Assembly (NCBI GenBank): GCA_940337035.1
Contig: OW679197.1
Coordinates: 58,363,903-58,427,902 of the forward strand
Length of the DNA stretch: 64,000 nucleotides
Origin: Agriotes lineatus
Taxonomy: Eukaryota; Arthropoda; Insecta; Coleoptera; Elateridae
Reading direction: 5' to 3'
In this document: piece after piece, positions 12,301 to 26,612 of the stretch
How the letters are laid out: each line of letters starts with the position of its first letter
Numbering within the stretch: position 1 is the first letter of the stretch
Made by a program: the position numbers and the translations under genes
The notes under the pieces: generated by a model
The model's input: the letters and a program-made list of their open reading frames with translations, nothing else
The model's database searches: none
Told to the model about the DNA's origin: nothing

Positions 12301-15300
12301 AAATTATTCTGTTACAGTTCTTTGTGTTTTACGTTTTCGTTATGGCAGAAACAGAAGTCGGTAGATTTGCGAACATTTACCAGTAATACGATTGAAAAAT
12401 GATTTCGTACCTGGAAGTAGTTCGACCCTGCTATTTTGTTGAATTGAATTACAACAATATTTGCTCACTTTAACTGTGTATTAAAGCATCGATTTGAAAT
12501 AGAATTACAGTTTCGGTATAAACAATTATTTCTTTCTTTGAAGTTTGCTGATAAAACGCTGGTTTAAATTAACTCCGATGTGCTATACTGAATAGTTTAA
12601 TTATATTGTTCAAATGCAAGTAATTGAGTTGAATTGTATAATATGATTTGAAATTAATATATTACAACAATGTGATACAATCTAGGACTTTTAAGTTGTA
12701 GAGGTAGGATATATATGAAATTATGTCTCGTTTTACTTCTATATAAAAGTTTTCAGCTCTCACTCCCTCTCGCTTTTTTTATTTAATTGTGCTCGTGACG
12801 TACTTGTTAGCTATTTTAAGCTTAATATGAATTATTTCTTAGAAAACTCGTAAAAGTAACTAATGTTCCTCATGTAAGTTTGTTACACTCGCACTTGTTG
12901 CTGTGCTGTAACTGCACCTATGCGTCATTCCATTGACGTACTTAAAAATTTGCTTGTAATTAACCTGCTAGATGTTCTGTGCTTACAGTTGTTGCAACTA
13001 ATGAGAAATTACACGTTATCATCAATCTGGTGGTTTAAATTCCAGGTGCTTGTTTTTAAAAGGCAAAATTCAGTCACGATTTTCTGTTTATTTAGAAGTT
13101 TCGTGTAGGTGCAATATATCGGAAATGGATATTTACCTGATATTAGCATTCAGAAGAGTACGAAATCGTGGTTTCGCAGCGGGAATTGTAATTATTTTTA
13201 GCGTCATTCAAGAATGAGGCGCATTTTTGTCCGTTGTAACTGTACTTGCCAGCGCAATAGTTTAAGAAGCCGTAATACATGTTAGAGCACTCCGCGCCTG
13301 AAAGTGATTTGTGCAAAGCAACGCTTCTAATAAATTATTCACGTTCCTGAAAATAAAACACTTTAGACTTTAGATATATTATCGCGAGATTAGATATCGC
13401 CATGCAGGTATTTGTGTTACTTCAGCTCGTACAATTGCTGGGTCAAAGTGAATTCCCGTAAGCTCGTCGATGAGGCGCCCAAATGTAATGGTTTGATTAC
13501 GGCTCTAAAACTGGAAAATCACGTGCTTATCTTGAGATTTGAGCAAGGAAACCTGGTCACGAACTTTGTTAAGTGAGCCTTTTTATGATCCGTTTTTATT
13601 ATTCAAAACGCAGGCTAAGACGGTTTATTTTGTTATTTATTATGTTTGTTTTGTATTCCATTTATGTAAATGTTTGAATGTCCCGACGTCTCTTAGAGTT
13701 ATTCATAAAAACTTTATGCTTTTTCGGATTTGTGCTGAAGTATCCCGCCATCTGCCTGGACCGTCTACATTTCTATGTAAGAATTATCCGATCGCAGCTT
13801 CTATTTTTTAAGAATTTTATTGTACTACTTAGTCGCTTGCATGTTATTATGACATTTTAGAAAATGGCCAATGTTGAAATTTAATTAACACGTTGTTAAA
13901 GTAAACTGCTCCCGCTGCGTTATTGCGAGGCGGAATGTAACAAAAGTTGTCTGTGCTGGATACCATTTTAATTTTGCTTTTATAGTCATCACTTCCGATT
14001 TACTAGATTTAATGATTTTGCAGGTTTAATTGTAACATATTTATTAAATACTCGCAGACTTCAGAATCACGATTAATTACACCTTGCATATGCAAGGTCG
14101 TGCTGATAAGACGCCAATTAGCGTGCTGAAAAGATACAAAGTACTTTTATGGCCTCAGCGTTGCCACCATTTATTACTCGCTCCCAGGAATGCTTGTATT
14201 AACATTGACCATTGAAGTGTAAAATAACAATCACTTATTACATAATTGGTTATGAACTTACGTCTGCGATTATAGTAATCTGTGTACACAAGCAATCGCG
14301 TAACATTACACTGGGTGATTATTAAGTAAATCATGCTTGGAAAAGAAAGGATTTAGCGTTGCGATTCTGATAATTTAGCACGGATCAAGCTATAGACAGT
14401 ACATTTTAATACAAATTATGCACGTTATGTTAGTGACTACTGTCTACAATACAGTCGTCTGCTAAAATTTGCATTTGTATATGTATAACAATCGATATCG
14501 ACCCGAAATCATGCGAAAAGTCATAAAGCTTAAAAAGATTTTAACCAAGCTAAAAAATTAGTCCTTTATTGACCTGCACATGATTTAACGAACCATCTTT
14601 TTCAGTGTAATTTGCTTACCAAGAATGGACTTCGATATATCTGATATAATAGAAATTGTGCAGTCGGTAGGATCAATTCTATTTAATACCATCTCGGCTA
14701 CATAAAGTAGGTGAGTTCTCAAACCTGATCTTCAATCAGCAATGTGCCACAGCCGGATAAATTCCAAATTCATATTCAGCGATTACATTATTTGTCTATT
14801 TCCAATTTCTGCATCTGTGCGGATTAAGCTGGTTTAAGACCGGTTTATCAGATGTTTTCACTCCATAACCTATAAATCCTCTGTGTTAATCGCATTTTAA
14901 TATCAGGCGGGATAATATTAATGAAATATCGCTGATTAGCAGGGCGATAAGCGAGAAACTGAAAACGGGGCTTAGGCTGCTGCGTTTAATCTTAATTCCA
15001 GGCCCTTTTTTGTAGTTCGTATGAAAGGAAATTTATGTGCTTCTTTTCGACTCAGTGACGTGTTTCATAATTGTGTCCTAGACAAATTATTTTCTAATTA
15101 AAATAATGGTGGATTGAAAACCAGTATATCAAATTTGCTCTTTTAATAACTTCTGCGTTGGCCAAAAGATTAGGTATCATATTACAAAAAAAATCGCAGG
15201 GTTCTTAAATTGAAATAGCTATGACATTATAACTAAAGAGCGATTGGTGATTGGTTTATCTAAACCCACATTTTATCTTGCCAGTTATGTGATTGGCCGG

Positions 15301-16249
15301 GCAAATTGCGTCATTAGAGGCGGCAAATTGGAGCGTTTGAATCGCATTACAAGTATTGCAGCGGTTGTTTCGGGCTCAGTGCTAGCAAAAAGCTTGCTAG
15401 ATCTTTTTGTGCTTTCACGACAGCGCATCGTCTTGAAAATTCCCAAGCAGAGAGTTGTTGGTGAGTGGGACTCGCCTTGATAACATTTCTGTTGGCCGCA
15501 GTGCGTCTAATGGCTTCCGATGCACAGTTAACGTACAATTAAACCCATAAAAACAATGAATTACTCGGCATGTAAGCGCAGTAGATATCGTGTTTGTCGT
15601 GAACTATGTACTGCAATCCGAGGTGACACGGTGCGGTGTTTTACTCCGGTGCTCCGCGGTTTTGCATACGTTGCAGTACATTTCAATGAAAGTTGCATGC
15701 GTAGCTGCCAGGAAATATTTTCGTACTCCATAAAGAGCGAGGAACTCGAGATAAATTCCCTGGGAGTCACGACGGGCTCCAGTCGTTGCCAAATTCAGGC
15801 GGCCGTTCAGAAATTGTTCAGCTGGTTCCAGCAATCGTTATTATTCTATAGTTTCAAAAGTAAAGGTTGAAAGCACCTATGTAACTTGTACGTTCGTAGC
15901 TAAGCGTTAAAAGTCAGATTTACTCTCAAAAACCCACCATACTGTCGAAAAACGCAAAAAAGCGTATTTGTAAGGTGAACATTTTAAATCCATATCCACG
16001 TCTATTTCATGAATTTTTTGTAATGTTGACAAACAGCAAATCATCTTACTTCTGTATGGTACTTAAATAGTATAGGTATGCAGAGGCTGTGTGTTTCAAG
16101 TTATGGCTGTAGTATTCTTAGAAATCTATCAATATACTCTGAAGGTTGGAACACGATTATGCATTGATCAAGTTTGAGAAAATAGTTTCTTCTTGAAGCC
16201 CTCTCAAATTTAACATGGCTGCAGCAATATCTGAAACGTAAGGTCTAAA
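12301..16249. other. Single-copy AT-rich DNA with one GC-richer patch
   Basis: No transposon protein, RNA gene or tandem repeat was recognised. The patch at about 15,240-15,870 is GC-richer and shows overlapping open frames on both strands (up to 104 codons), which is expected from fewer stops and is not evidence of a gene. None of these frames resembles a family I know. The rest is AT-rich and stop-dense. Confidence 0.55.
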
Positions 16250-19200
16250 TCTTAAGTTATACGTTCGTAGGATTCTGCCAAATGCTTCTGCTGCCACAAA
16301 AGGCCTAATCATTGCAGATACGCCACTGCGAGACCCATCAGAAGCTGTATTGATTGAGTGTCATGAAAGCAACAGTGGGTTGTTGTTGCTTAGAAATTAG
16401 CACAAATCACAACACTTTCTGTCTATACATTTTATCATATGACACATCTGTTGTTACAAGAGTCCCAATCCTTGCATTTACGCCACTACGAGACTCATCA
16501 GGAACTGCATTTGATTAGGGTTGTCATGAAAGAAACAACTGATTGTTGTTGGTTAGAAATGAGCACAAATCACAACATTTTCTGTCTTCACATTTTATCA
16601 TATGACGTTTCTGTTGTAACAAAATCCCAACCATTGCACTTAAGCCACTTTGAGACTCATCAAAAGCTGCCCTTGATTAGGGTTTCCTCGAATATGGTTA
16701 TTGATTGTGGTTTGGTGGATACGAGCACAAATCAAAACATTTTCTGTCTTGACATTTTGTCATAAAACTCTTCCATTGCAAAAAAGTCCCAACCATTGCA
16801 GTTACGCCATTACGAGATCCATCAGAGCCGGATTTGATTAGCAGCTTCCCAAGTGAAACAGTTGAGTCTAGTTTGGTGGAAATAAGAAAAGAATAACATT
16901 TTATCCTTTTACATGTTGTAATTAGATGCTTCTATTGTAATAACAGTCCCAACTATTGCAGTTAGGGCACTTTGAGACCCATCAGAAGCTGCGTTTCATT
17001 AGGGATTTCACGGATAAAACATTTGATAGTTGTTCGGTGGAGACAAAACCTAAATCGCACTTTCTGTCTTGAGATTGTACCAAAATACGCTTCTATTGTA
17101 ACATAAGTTCCAACCATTACAGTTATACTACTTTAAGCCTTATCAGAAGCGCTTTTCAGTAAAAGTTCAACGAGCGAAACTATTGATTGTTGTTTGGTGG
17201 AGATGAGGACATCACAACATTTTCTGCCTTATTATTTTGTCACAAGACGCTTCTGTTGTAACAAAAGTCCCAAATATTGTAGTAACGCCACTGCAAAGCT
17301 CATCAAAAGATGCGTTTGATTAGAGGTTTCACGAATTAAACATTTGATAGCTGTTCGGTGTAGACAAACGCAAATCACACATTCTGTCTTGAGATTGTAC
17401 CATAATACGCTTGTGTTGTAAGAAAAGTGTCAACCATTACAGTTATACTACGTTAAGCCTTATCAGAAGCTGCTTTTCAGTAGGAGTTCAACGAGCCAAA
17501 CTATTGATAGTTGTATGGTGGAGATGAGCACATCACAACATTTTCTGCCTTATCGTTTTGTCACAAGACGCTTCTGTTGTAACAAAAGTGCCAAATATTC
17601 TAGTAACGCCACTGCAAAACCCATCAAAAGCTGCAAAATTAGGGGTTTTACGAATGAAACATTTGGTAGCTGTTCGGCAAAGGCAAACGCAAATCACACA
17701 TCCTGTCTTGAGATTGCACCATAATACGTTTCTGTTGTAAGAAAAGTTTCAACCATTACAGTTATACTACGTTAAGCCTTATCAGAAGCTGCTTTTCAGT
17801 AGGAGTTCAACGAGCCAAACTATTGATAGTTGTATGGTGGAGATGAGCACATCACAACATTTTCTGCCTTATCGTTTTGTCACAAGACGCTTCTGTTGTA
17901 ACAAAAGTGCCAAATATTCTAGTAACGCCACTGCAAAACCCATCAAAAGCTGCAAAATTAGGGGTTTTACGAATGAAACATTTGGTAGCTGTTCGGCAAA
18001 GGCAAACGCAAATCACACATCCTGTCTTGAGATTGCACCATAATACGTTTCTGTTGTAAGAAAAGTTTCAACCATTACAGTTATACTACGTTAAGCCTTA
18101 TCAGAAGCTGCGTTTCAGTAGGAGTTTTACGAGCCAAACTATTGATAGTTGTATGGTGGAGATGAGCACATCACAACATTTTCTGCCTTATCGTTTTGTC
18201 ACAAAACGCTTCTGTTGTAACAAAAGTGCCAAATATTGTAACAATTCTACTGCAAAACTTATCAAAAGCTGCGTTTGATTAGAGGTTTCACGAATTAAAC
18301 ATTTGATAGTGGTTCGGTGTAGACAAAAGCAAATCACACTTTCTGTCTTGAGATTGTACCATAATATGCTTCTGTTGTACCAAAAGTTCCAACCATTGCA
18401 GCTGCTTTGAGCTTTATCAGAAGCTGCTTTTGATTAGGAATTCCACGAGCGAAACTATTGATTGTTTTTTGGTAGAGATGACCACAAACCACAACATTTT
18501 CTATCTTGCCATTTTGTCACAAGACGATTCTGTTGTAACAAAAGTCTAAAATATTGTAGTAACGCGACTGCAAAACTCATCAAAAGCTGCGTTTGATTAG
18601 AAGTTTTACGAATGAAACAATTTAAAGTTGTTCGGTGGAAACAAACGTAAATAACACTTTCTGTCTTGAGTTTGTACCACAATACGCTTTTGTTGTAACA
18701 AAAGTTCCAACCAGTGCAGTTATGCTACTTTGAGCCTTATCAGAAGCTGCTTTTGATTAGGAGTTCCACGAGCGAAACTATTGATTGTTGTTTGGTAGAG
18801 ATGGCCACAAACCACAACATTTTCTGTCTTGCCATTTTGTCACAAGACGCTTCTGTTGTAGCAAAAGTCCCAAAAATTGTAGTAACGCCAATGTAAAACT
18901 CACCAAGAGCTGCGTTTCATTAGGGGTTGCGCGAATGAAACATTTGATAGTTGTTCGGTGTAGACAAACGCAAATCACACTTTCTGTCTTAAGATTCATA
19001 ATACGCTTTTGTTGTACCAAAAGTTCCAACCATTGCAGTTATGCTACTTTGAGCCTTATCAGAAGCTGGTTTTGATTAGAAGTTCCACGAGCGAAACTAT
19101 TAATTGTTGTTTGGTAGAGATGAGCACATCACAACATTTTCTATTTTACCATTTTGTTACAAGACGCTTCTGTTGTAACAAAAGTCCCAAAAATTGTAGT

Positions 19201-19545
19201 AACGCCACTGCAAATCTCATCAGAAGCTGCGTTTGATTAGGGGTTTCATGAATGAAATATTTGATAGTTGCTCGGTGAAGACAAACGCAAATCACACTTT
19301 CTGTCTTGTGATTGTACCATAATACGCTTCTGTTGTAACAAAAGTTCCAACCCGTGCAGTTAGGCCACTTTGAGCCTCATCAGAAGCTGTCGTTGAATAG
19401 GGGTTAGATGAATGAACCAATTAATTATTTGATGGAGATGAGCACAAATAATAACATTTTCTGTCTTTGCATTTGGTCATAAAATGCTGCTGTTGTAAAG
19501 CAAAAGCACCAACCATTGCAGTTACGCTACTGCGAGTGCCCCGAC
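16250..19545. repeat. Satellite 2: ~160-bp monomers in ~319-bp dimers
   Basis: Units contain, in order, a cttatcagaagctg block, cgaaactattgat, gagatgagcacaaatcac, acattttctgtctt, cttctgttgtaacaaaagt and then ccaaccattgcag. The marker tattgat occurs at 17181, 17502, 17821, 18140, 18456, 18779 and 19099, steps of 316-323 bp. The dimer arises because alternate monomers differ: one has gagatgagcac, the other tagacaaacgcaaatcac. Edges at about 16.3 and 19.4 kb are more diverged. The short open frames inside are repeated copies of each other and are not genes. Confidence 0.9.
17502..18139. repeat. Homogeneous 319-bp tandem duplication inside satellite 2
   Basis: 17,502-17,820 and 17,821-18,139 are adjacent 319-bp units. 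They share the same 69-codon and 60-codon open frames, residue for residue, starting exactly 319 bp apart (17515/17834 and 17558/17877). This indicates a very recent duplication or gene conversion. Confidence 0.85.
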
Positions 19546-21880
19546 CAAGCATTTCGACTTTTAATTCCAGTTTCGCACTTCGGCAATAATTCAAACTGGC
19601 AAGTATCCCACGAGGTAACCTTTGACACGGAGCCAATTAATGTTTTATCCGCCACGCCCTCGAGCAAAGCCAACAATAGCGACATTTACACATGGTAATT
19701 AAGCTCGCAGCCCTATTTAAGTCGGTGCATATGAACTCTCCCCATCCAGCTGACAATTAAATGCTTGCATCGCCACAATAGCATGTTTTGGGCAATCGTT
19801 ACCAGTAGCCTTGTGGCCGAGCTTGTTAGTGGACATTCGCAAAGGGCACTGACAGGTGCGGAGGAGGCACTTGAAAACGCGACTTCTATAAATTATATTT
19901 CTAATTGTCCAATTATACTTTCACTGGCCGATTGGCCTTAGCCGAAGAGCTAACAGTCCTTGCGTAACGCGATTCGAAAATCTAAATAACTGCACGCAAG
20001 TCGATTTTTTATGGGCGATGGAGTAACAGAATCTATGGCCTGCTCGCTCGCCGTTCCATTCCGAGCACCGCAAGGTACCTATTTCACGAGAATTTATTAA
20101 TTCAAATTGTATAATGCGGAAAATGAAACGTATTATACCGAATTTGGAGTTTAAGTATAGCCTGACGTCTCTCCCATAGCTCGATGTCGATTACGTTTTC
20201 ACTCAGTTTAGCTCAGCGTGGATGTTAAGTACTCTGCAGTGGCAAAGATGAATAACTTTGCGTTGCATTTACTTATTGGAACTTTCCCAGGGATGACGTT
20301 CGTAGCAAACCATTCGCATCGCAATTAAGAAATGCCCAACAACACAGGTAACTGTTATATATAGCTCCATGTGCACAAAAACGATCAAGTCCTTGCACAC
20401 GATAATGATTTAGATTACTTCAAATTGCTCATACTTTTACTATTGCTATAACGCTCATGCTAACCTTTATCCCGCATATACGACGGCCTCCATTTGATGT
20501 TGAGTAAAACACATTAAACTTCACTTAATTAAAATGTGTTGTCTTAAAAAATCGAGAACTTTTTAGAAAGGCGTAAATGTTAATTTCAATTTATGCAAAC
20601 TTCTTATCTATATTACTCTTGGATTTGGTCTTTTTTGAAAATAAAAACCACCCTAGTACATATGTAAATTCAGAAAGTGCCATATTAAGTAACTCTCACA
20701 AGGTTACTAATAGAACCAGTCACACTTATTTCTTGTAAATTACTTTATATAACCGAGATTGTTTTCGTAAAATTTTGATAAACTTCCAGAATCATATAAT
20801 TTTACTCTTACACGTCGAGTTTTATTTCATTTTTATGTGGTTATTGTAATTTCGAATTTCCATATACCGAAATGCCAGGGTGAAACTAAAAAGCTTGTAC
20901 GAGGGAAATCTAACCTACCATAAATGTTTTATTGAAACTGCACATTGGGCACGGCATCGAAATATTTATCGTGCTGCAAAATGGGAATTGAAACGCTGTA
21001 TTGAAGATTAAATAACGACGGGCGTTTATGGGCATTTATGGAAATTACAATTGTAAATTCGACGTGGAAATGACCCACAAAGAAATGCGCAGCTCGTCTT
21101 TCAAAGAAAATAAAAGGAATTAACAGGGAATTTGATATTGTAAAGACTTTCCGAAGCACGGAAGAGATCAATGGACACTCCTGCAGTTTACCATATCGGT
21201 CTGAAAATAACTTTATTGACTTTTACTACTTGACCATAATTTAATATGCGTCTCAAATGGCTGTGTAAAATTATGGCCCTTCTTTAGATTAAACAGTTTT
21301 CTTAAATAACCAAATACATTAGTAGCATCCAATAGGATCCTATTTAAATTCGTTCGGAGAGAATATGTTATTTGCAACACTGTAACAGTCGTAAATCTAG
21401 TCTGAATTTATCGTATAAATGTAGTAATAGTTATCATCAAATAGTAAATTTTCTTCGTCAATAATTGTCAATGCTAAATATACATTAAATTGAAATAATT
21501 ATTACCGCTTCCTTGTTTATAAATCCATGTTTTTATATGCTCGAGCTCTTAATAGACAGAACCACCATCATTACGTTTATTATAAGCTACTTCATCGAAT
21601 AAGCCAGGAAGGTAGCTTGCAACTCGAAACTTTTGAAACAAACTTTTAATGAATTTAACAGTGTTATTAGCTTAAAGTTTGAACATTTGTGAAAGCTGCG
21701 AAAACCCTTCCCTTCAGACAAATTTCCTAGAACAAGATTTTTCCATTTTTTTGAAGTCGTTTTATAAGAATTTTATTGTGCACCCATTGGATTTAACTGC
21801 TTCTCATCATACTGGTAAATAAGATTCTCATGAATTAAATTGTTTGGTCATTGGGGTCTTCACGTTGAATTTCAGTTATT
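19546..21880. other. Single-copy DNA, GC-richer at its left end
   Basis: 19,546-20,100 is moderately GC-rich with CpG and looks unlike the satellite it abuts. The remainder is AT-rich. No coding region or RNA gene was recognised on either strand. Confidence 0.5.
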
Positions 21881-24200
21881 AACTTAAACTAGTAGTTCCA
21901 TAACCAATTCTTCTGATGATATGCTTATTATCTCTTCTACTCCACCTTTTTACCTTACCATCCTGAATTCTTTTCCAAGTTCAAGAAACACACTGTCATA
22001 GGAAAATAAAACGCAATCAGTGAGGATGTAATACATTGGTTGTTCTGCTGATATTTCACTGTTCGTAGTGACCTTACATTGGAATAATCGTGAGTGAATA
22101 AACTACCTTTTTAATCTCTCGTTGCTCAAACGCTTGGTGGAATAAGAACTGTCAGTTCAAGTAGGAGAACCTCATAAGAAAATAATAAGTAAACAGTAGG
22201 AATGTTATACGGTTCTTGTCCTGCAATTCTTTCACGATTCTTAGCGACGTTCAATTGGGGTAACCGTCAATGAACAGACTACCATCTCTATTTCTTCTAT
22301 TCGAATGCTTGGCTCTATAAGAACTGAACGGTCCAAATAGGATAGCCTTATAGAAAAGATAATACGTAATCACTTAATCAGTAATGATGTAATATGGTGG
22401 AGGTTCTGAATATAGTTCACTGTTGGTAGTGACCTTACATTGGAATAATCGCGAGTGAACGGTTTACCTTTTTAATTTCTTCTGCTTGAATGCTTGGCTG
22501 AATAATAACTCAGTCAAAGTAGGAGAACCTTTTAGGAAAATAATACGTAATCATTAAGAATGGAATATGGTCCTTGTTATGCAGATGTTTCACTGTTCGT
22601 AGTGACCGAACATTCGAATAATTGTGAGTGAACAGATTACCTTTTTAGTCTCTTCTGCTTGAATGCTTGATTGAATGATAACTGTTTGTCCTAATAGAAG
22701 AATCTCATACGAAAATAATACGATTAGTAAGGATGTAATATGAGCGTTGTTTTGTAGATGTTTCACGGTCCTTAGTGACGTTAAATTGATAAGTAATCTG
22801 TACGAATGTTACATGGTCCTTGTCCTGCTACTTTCTCACGTTTCTTAGAGACGTTCAGTTCGGGTAATCGTGAGTGAACAGACTACCCTCTCTATCTCTT
22901 CTAGTCGCATGATTGGCTCAATAAGAACTGTCATTCCAAATAGGAGAATCTCATAGGAAAATAATACGTAATCAGTAAGCACATTGGAATAATCGTGAGT
23001 GAACGGATTACCTTTTTAATCTCTTCTGATTGAATGCTTGGCTGGATAAGAGCTGTTAATTTAAATAGGAGAAGCCCATAGGAAAATAATACGTAATTAG
23101 TGAGGATGTTGTGTGGTCGTTGTTCTGCATATGTTTAACTGTTCGCTGTGACCTTACTTGGAATAATTGTGAGTGAACAAATCACCTTTTTAATCTCTTC
23201 TGCTGGAATACTTGGCTGAATAAGAACTGTTAGTCCGAATAGTAGAACCTCATAGAAAAAGAATACGTAATCAGTGAGGATGTTATATGGTTGTTGTTTT
23301 GCAAATGTTTCACTGTTCGTAGTGACTTTACATTGGAATAATCGTGAGTGAACAGATTACCTTTTTAATCTCTTCTGCTTGAATGATTGGTTGAATAAGA
23401 ACTGTTAATCCAAATAGCAGAACCCCATAGGAAAATAATACGTAATCAATGAGGATGTGATATGGTTGTTGTTTTGCAGATGTTTCACTATTCGTAGTGT
23501 TACATTGAAATAATCGTCAAGGGACAGATTACATTTTTAATCTCTGCTGTTTGAATGCTTGGCTGAATAAGAACTGTTAATCCAAATAGAGGAACCTCAT
23601 AGGAAAATAATACGTAATCAGTGAGGATGTAATATGGTCCTTATGTTGCAGATGTTTCACTGTTCGTAGTGACATTACATTGGAATAATCGTGAATGAAC
23701 AGATTACTTTTTCAATCTCTTCTGCTTGAGTCCTTCGCTGAATAAGAACTGTTAATCCAAACAGGAGAATGTCATAGGGAAATTATACGTAATCAGTAAG
23801 GATGTAATATGGTCGTTGTTTTGCAGATGTTTCAGGTTTTTTAATGACCTTAAATTGAGATAATCGTAAGTGAATTGATATCTTCTTTGTTTCTTCTGCT
23901 CGACCCGTTTTTACATAGCTGTCCAAAATTTCTATTCCTGGCAGTCCAAATAGCAGAGTAATAAGTAATCAGCAAGAATGTATTGCTCGTAATATGGTCG
24001 TTGCTCTGCAGATGTTCCACACTTCTTAATAACCTTATTGGAGTTATCATGAGCTTCTGCTATTCTCCTTCTCTCATAACTGTCCAGAATTTCCATCCTT
24101 GGTTGAACAAGAACTGTCGCTTCAAGTAGCAGAACATCATAGTACAATAATAGGTGATTAGTATCGATTAAATAGGGTGGTTGGTCTTCTTATAGAGCAT
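21881..24200. repeat. Satellite 3: ~175-bp tandem repeat, about 12 units
   Basis: The phrase ggaataatcgtgagtgaac or a close variant appears near 22081, 22258, 22442, 22615, 22862, 22986, 23160, 23335, 23507, 23681, 23857 and 24040. Most steps are 172-183 bp; one long and one short step (246 and 125 bp) mark a rearranged unit at about 22.78-22.98 kb. Every unit also carries ctcttctgcttgaatg, gaataagaactgt, aaaataatacgtaatcag and tttcactgttcgtagtg. Units differ at many sites, with no very young core seen. Confidence 0.9.
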
Positions 24201-26612
24201 TTTTATTGCGTATATATGTTGCTTATTTTCAAGCCCTTCTTGCCTAACCATACAGAATATCTATTCCTGACTGAGGTGTAGTTGTAGGTCCATGTAACAT
24301 GTAATTATTAGTAAGGACGTTCTATGTCCTATATGTTACTGAGTCTCCATTAGAAATATACTGAGCCATCGCATTACTTCCTCACTCTGGAATAAATGTT
24401 AAGACAGTAATGGCCACTGTGTTTTGTTCGTTTCTCTTCTCCGAATTATTTCCGTCCTCATATGAAAATGATATGTAATCAGTAAGGGATCATTGATAAT
24501 AACCATTTGTGTTTCGAATGATTTAGTCCATGTGAATGGATTTGCTGCAGAGATTGTAACTGATGAAGCGGTTCTGAGCTATGGCATGGCTTTGCTTGAT
24601 TGCTGTTTGAAACGGCGAAGGGTTTTAGCGAAAGAGTGTAAAGCTGAGGACGACACGGCATTACCGCCAATGGACTTGCTTCGCGCGAGCAAAGCGGCCG
24701 CGCGTTTCTGGACAATAGTTATTATTATTATATGGTTATCAAGGATATCACGGGTAATTAAAATAGCATCGATAGTAGGCTCATTTCTCTCCTTAGCACG
24801 TCTGGAATCCTCGATTACGCTGATAAAATAATACAAGTGTCCGTGCGCATTCACCGCGCTGCTGATTACAGTTTATAGGCTGAACTTTTAATGGTGTCTT
24901 TTGTTTAGCGCGCCACTAAATAGCTCGGATAAATATTTATGCGAGAGGCCGGGTAACGTACGACCACAGAGAGCACTGCGCGGGTAATGAGCTCGCGATG
25001 CGGTGTGGGTGGATGGCAGCATTGAGTACGGCTCCTTGTTATGCAATTGCTACTTTTAGCCTTCGTTCGCAGCTCAAACGCTCGCTTCCATCGGCTGCCA
25101 TTTAGCATCACAATGGCAAACGCATTCTAACTGTACTTGCCTTGCACGCTTATCAAAATTCCGGATTTTCGCCATTTCTCGCCGTGCGGCACACGATCCA
25201 GTACCTTTATGATGGGTAGAACGAGGTTGCTCTATTTAGCGTGTACGCTCCCAGCAAGGCAGTAAATGGGTTATGAGCCTTCTAACGTGTTTCTCTTGTC
25301 ACTTGATTATGCAGTTTGGTGCTGCCTCGTTGTCTCCTTGCTGCCACATTTTGCAGATCTTCCACTCAAAGGACGTTTTAAATATTTTGTAACTTTACCC
25401 TGAAACGTCACATTGTGAAAAGATGTAACATACCTAAGTCAGATGATTCCATATAGTTTCACTGGATTGGGGAGAATGGATTTGCACAATGGTGACACAA
25501 TTATGTAGAGTTGTTAAATGCATCCTTAGGTATCAGTTCTTCAGCACATGTATAACATAAAAGGCATGACAAACAAAATGAAATATAGATATATAAAGAT
25601 ATATTATATATGCATCGAACATGAGTGTGCCATGCTGTCTCCTCAATAGTATTCTCATAACTTTTTTAGTTCTATGATGTTTTTCTCATGATCTTTACTT
25701 TATCAAACTCTACAGATTTCTCATAACTTTGAACCTGTAGCAATCCAAAATGATTTTATGTAGAACTGAGTTTTCAAACCACAGCTTCTAAGTCTGAACT
25801 TTTTACTTCTGCTGGTTATGAAGATGACGTTAGCAGAATTTCTCAGCTGCTGCAAAAACGTGATTAACCAGCTGTCCGCGACAATGGACCTTCATCTATT
25901 TCAAGATTCTCGCGTCCGTGGATTGTTTCGAAAATGTGGTACTAAGAGTAAAAAATCCATGTTAGTATCTACAATTAAATGGCATGAGGTAAGCTGTGTA
26001 TTTGTTTATTTTTAGGTTTGTTCCATTTAAACCGCTTCCCTATTAACCACAAACAAATTCAGTATTTAGTAAGCAATACTTATATGGAGCAGTTGAGGTG
26101 GCTCACGCTCAGAAAATCTGGGTTTAAATTACAATAACTCCAACTCCGGCTATCACTGTGATTCCCCAATTCGGTTTTGGCAACAGTAGGGTCTTAACAT
26201 GCTTTTAATGTCTCAGTGCGTATGTTATCAAACCCATCTGCCATACAATCGAGCCAGATTAACATGCCTTTAACTCGTCATATTTAACCTATGCCACTCA
26301 ATGATACTTGATGCTAAACCTCGATGAATCTCTCATTTGGGTCTTAAGAATGTTTGTTATCTTTATTATAAAAAAAACAGGTTTCCAAGCAATAAAATCA
26401 TATAAGTATCGCCAGCTGATAAATCCTCCTGTATATCTTGCGTAATCAATGAGACACTTCTTCAAAGCATCTATATTGGATTTGTGAAACTTGGTATAGA
26501 ACGCGTCATTGGAGTATGAAGATAGTTACAATCAATAGTTCTAATCCAGCTAGTCACATGTGATCAAACTATTAAATTTATGAAATTTTACGATGTTGTA
26601 AGGTACGAGGTA
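24201..26612. other. Single-copy DNA with a GC-rich island
   Basis: About 24,540-25,300 is GC-rich and CpG-containing, including a NotI-type gcggccgc near 24,696. It has open frames on both strands (up to 112 codons) with no recognisable product. The flanks are AT-rich. A 57-codon frame at 25,818-25,988 followed by a gtaagc donor-like sequence was considered as an exon but not accepted. Confidence 0.5.

Noticed and set aside
17515..18059. Pairs of identical 69- and 60-codon frames
   Set aside because: They are copies within a 319-bp satellite; open frames are a by-product of the repeat unit.
6880..24200. CRISPR-like interpretation of the regular repeats
   Set aside because: Units are contiguous long satellites without short repeats and unique spacers, and the DNA is eukaryotic.
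25818..26015. 57-codon frame starting MKMTLAEFLSCC and ending at a gtaagc donor-like site
   Set aside because: A donor match occurs often by chance, the upstream acceptor is weak, and the product resembles no family I know.
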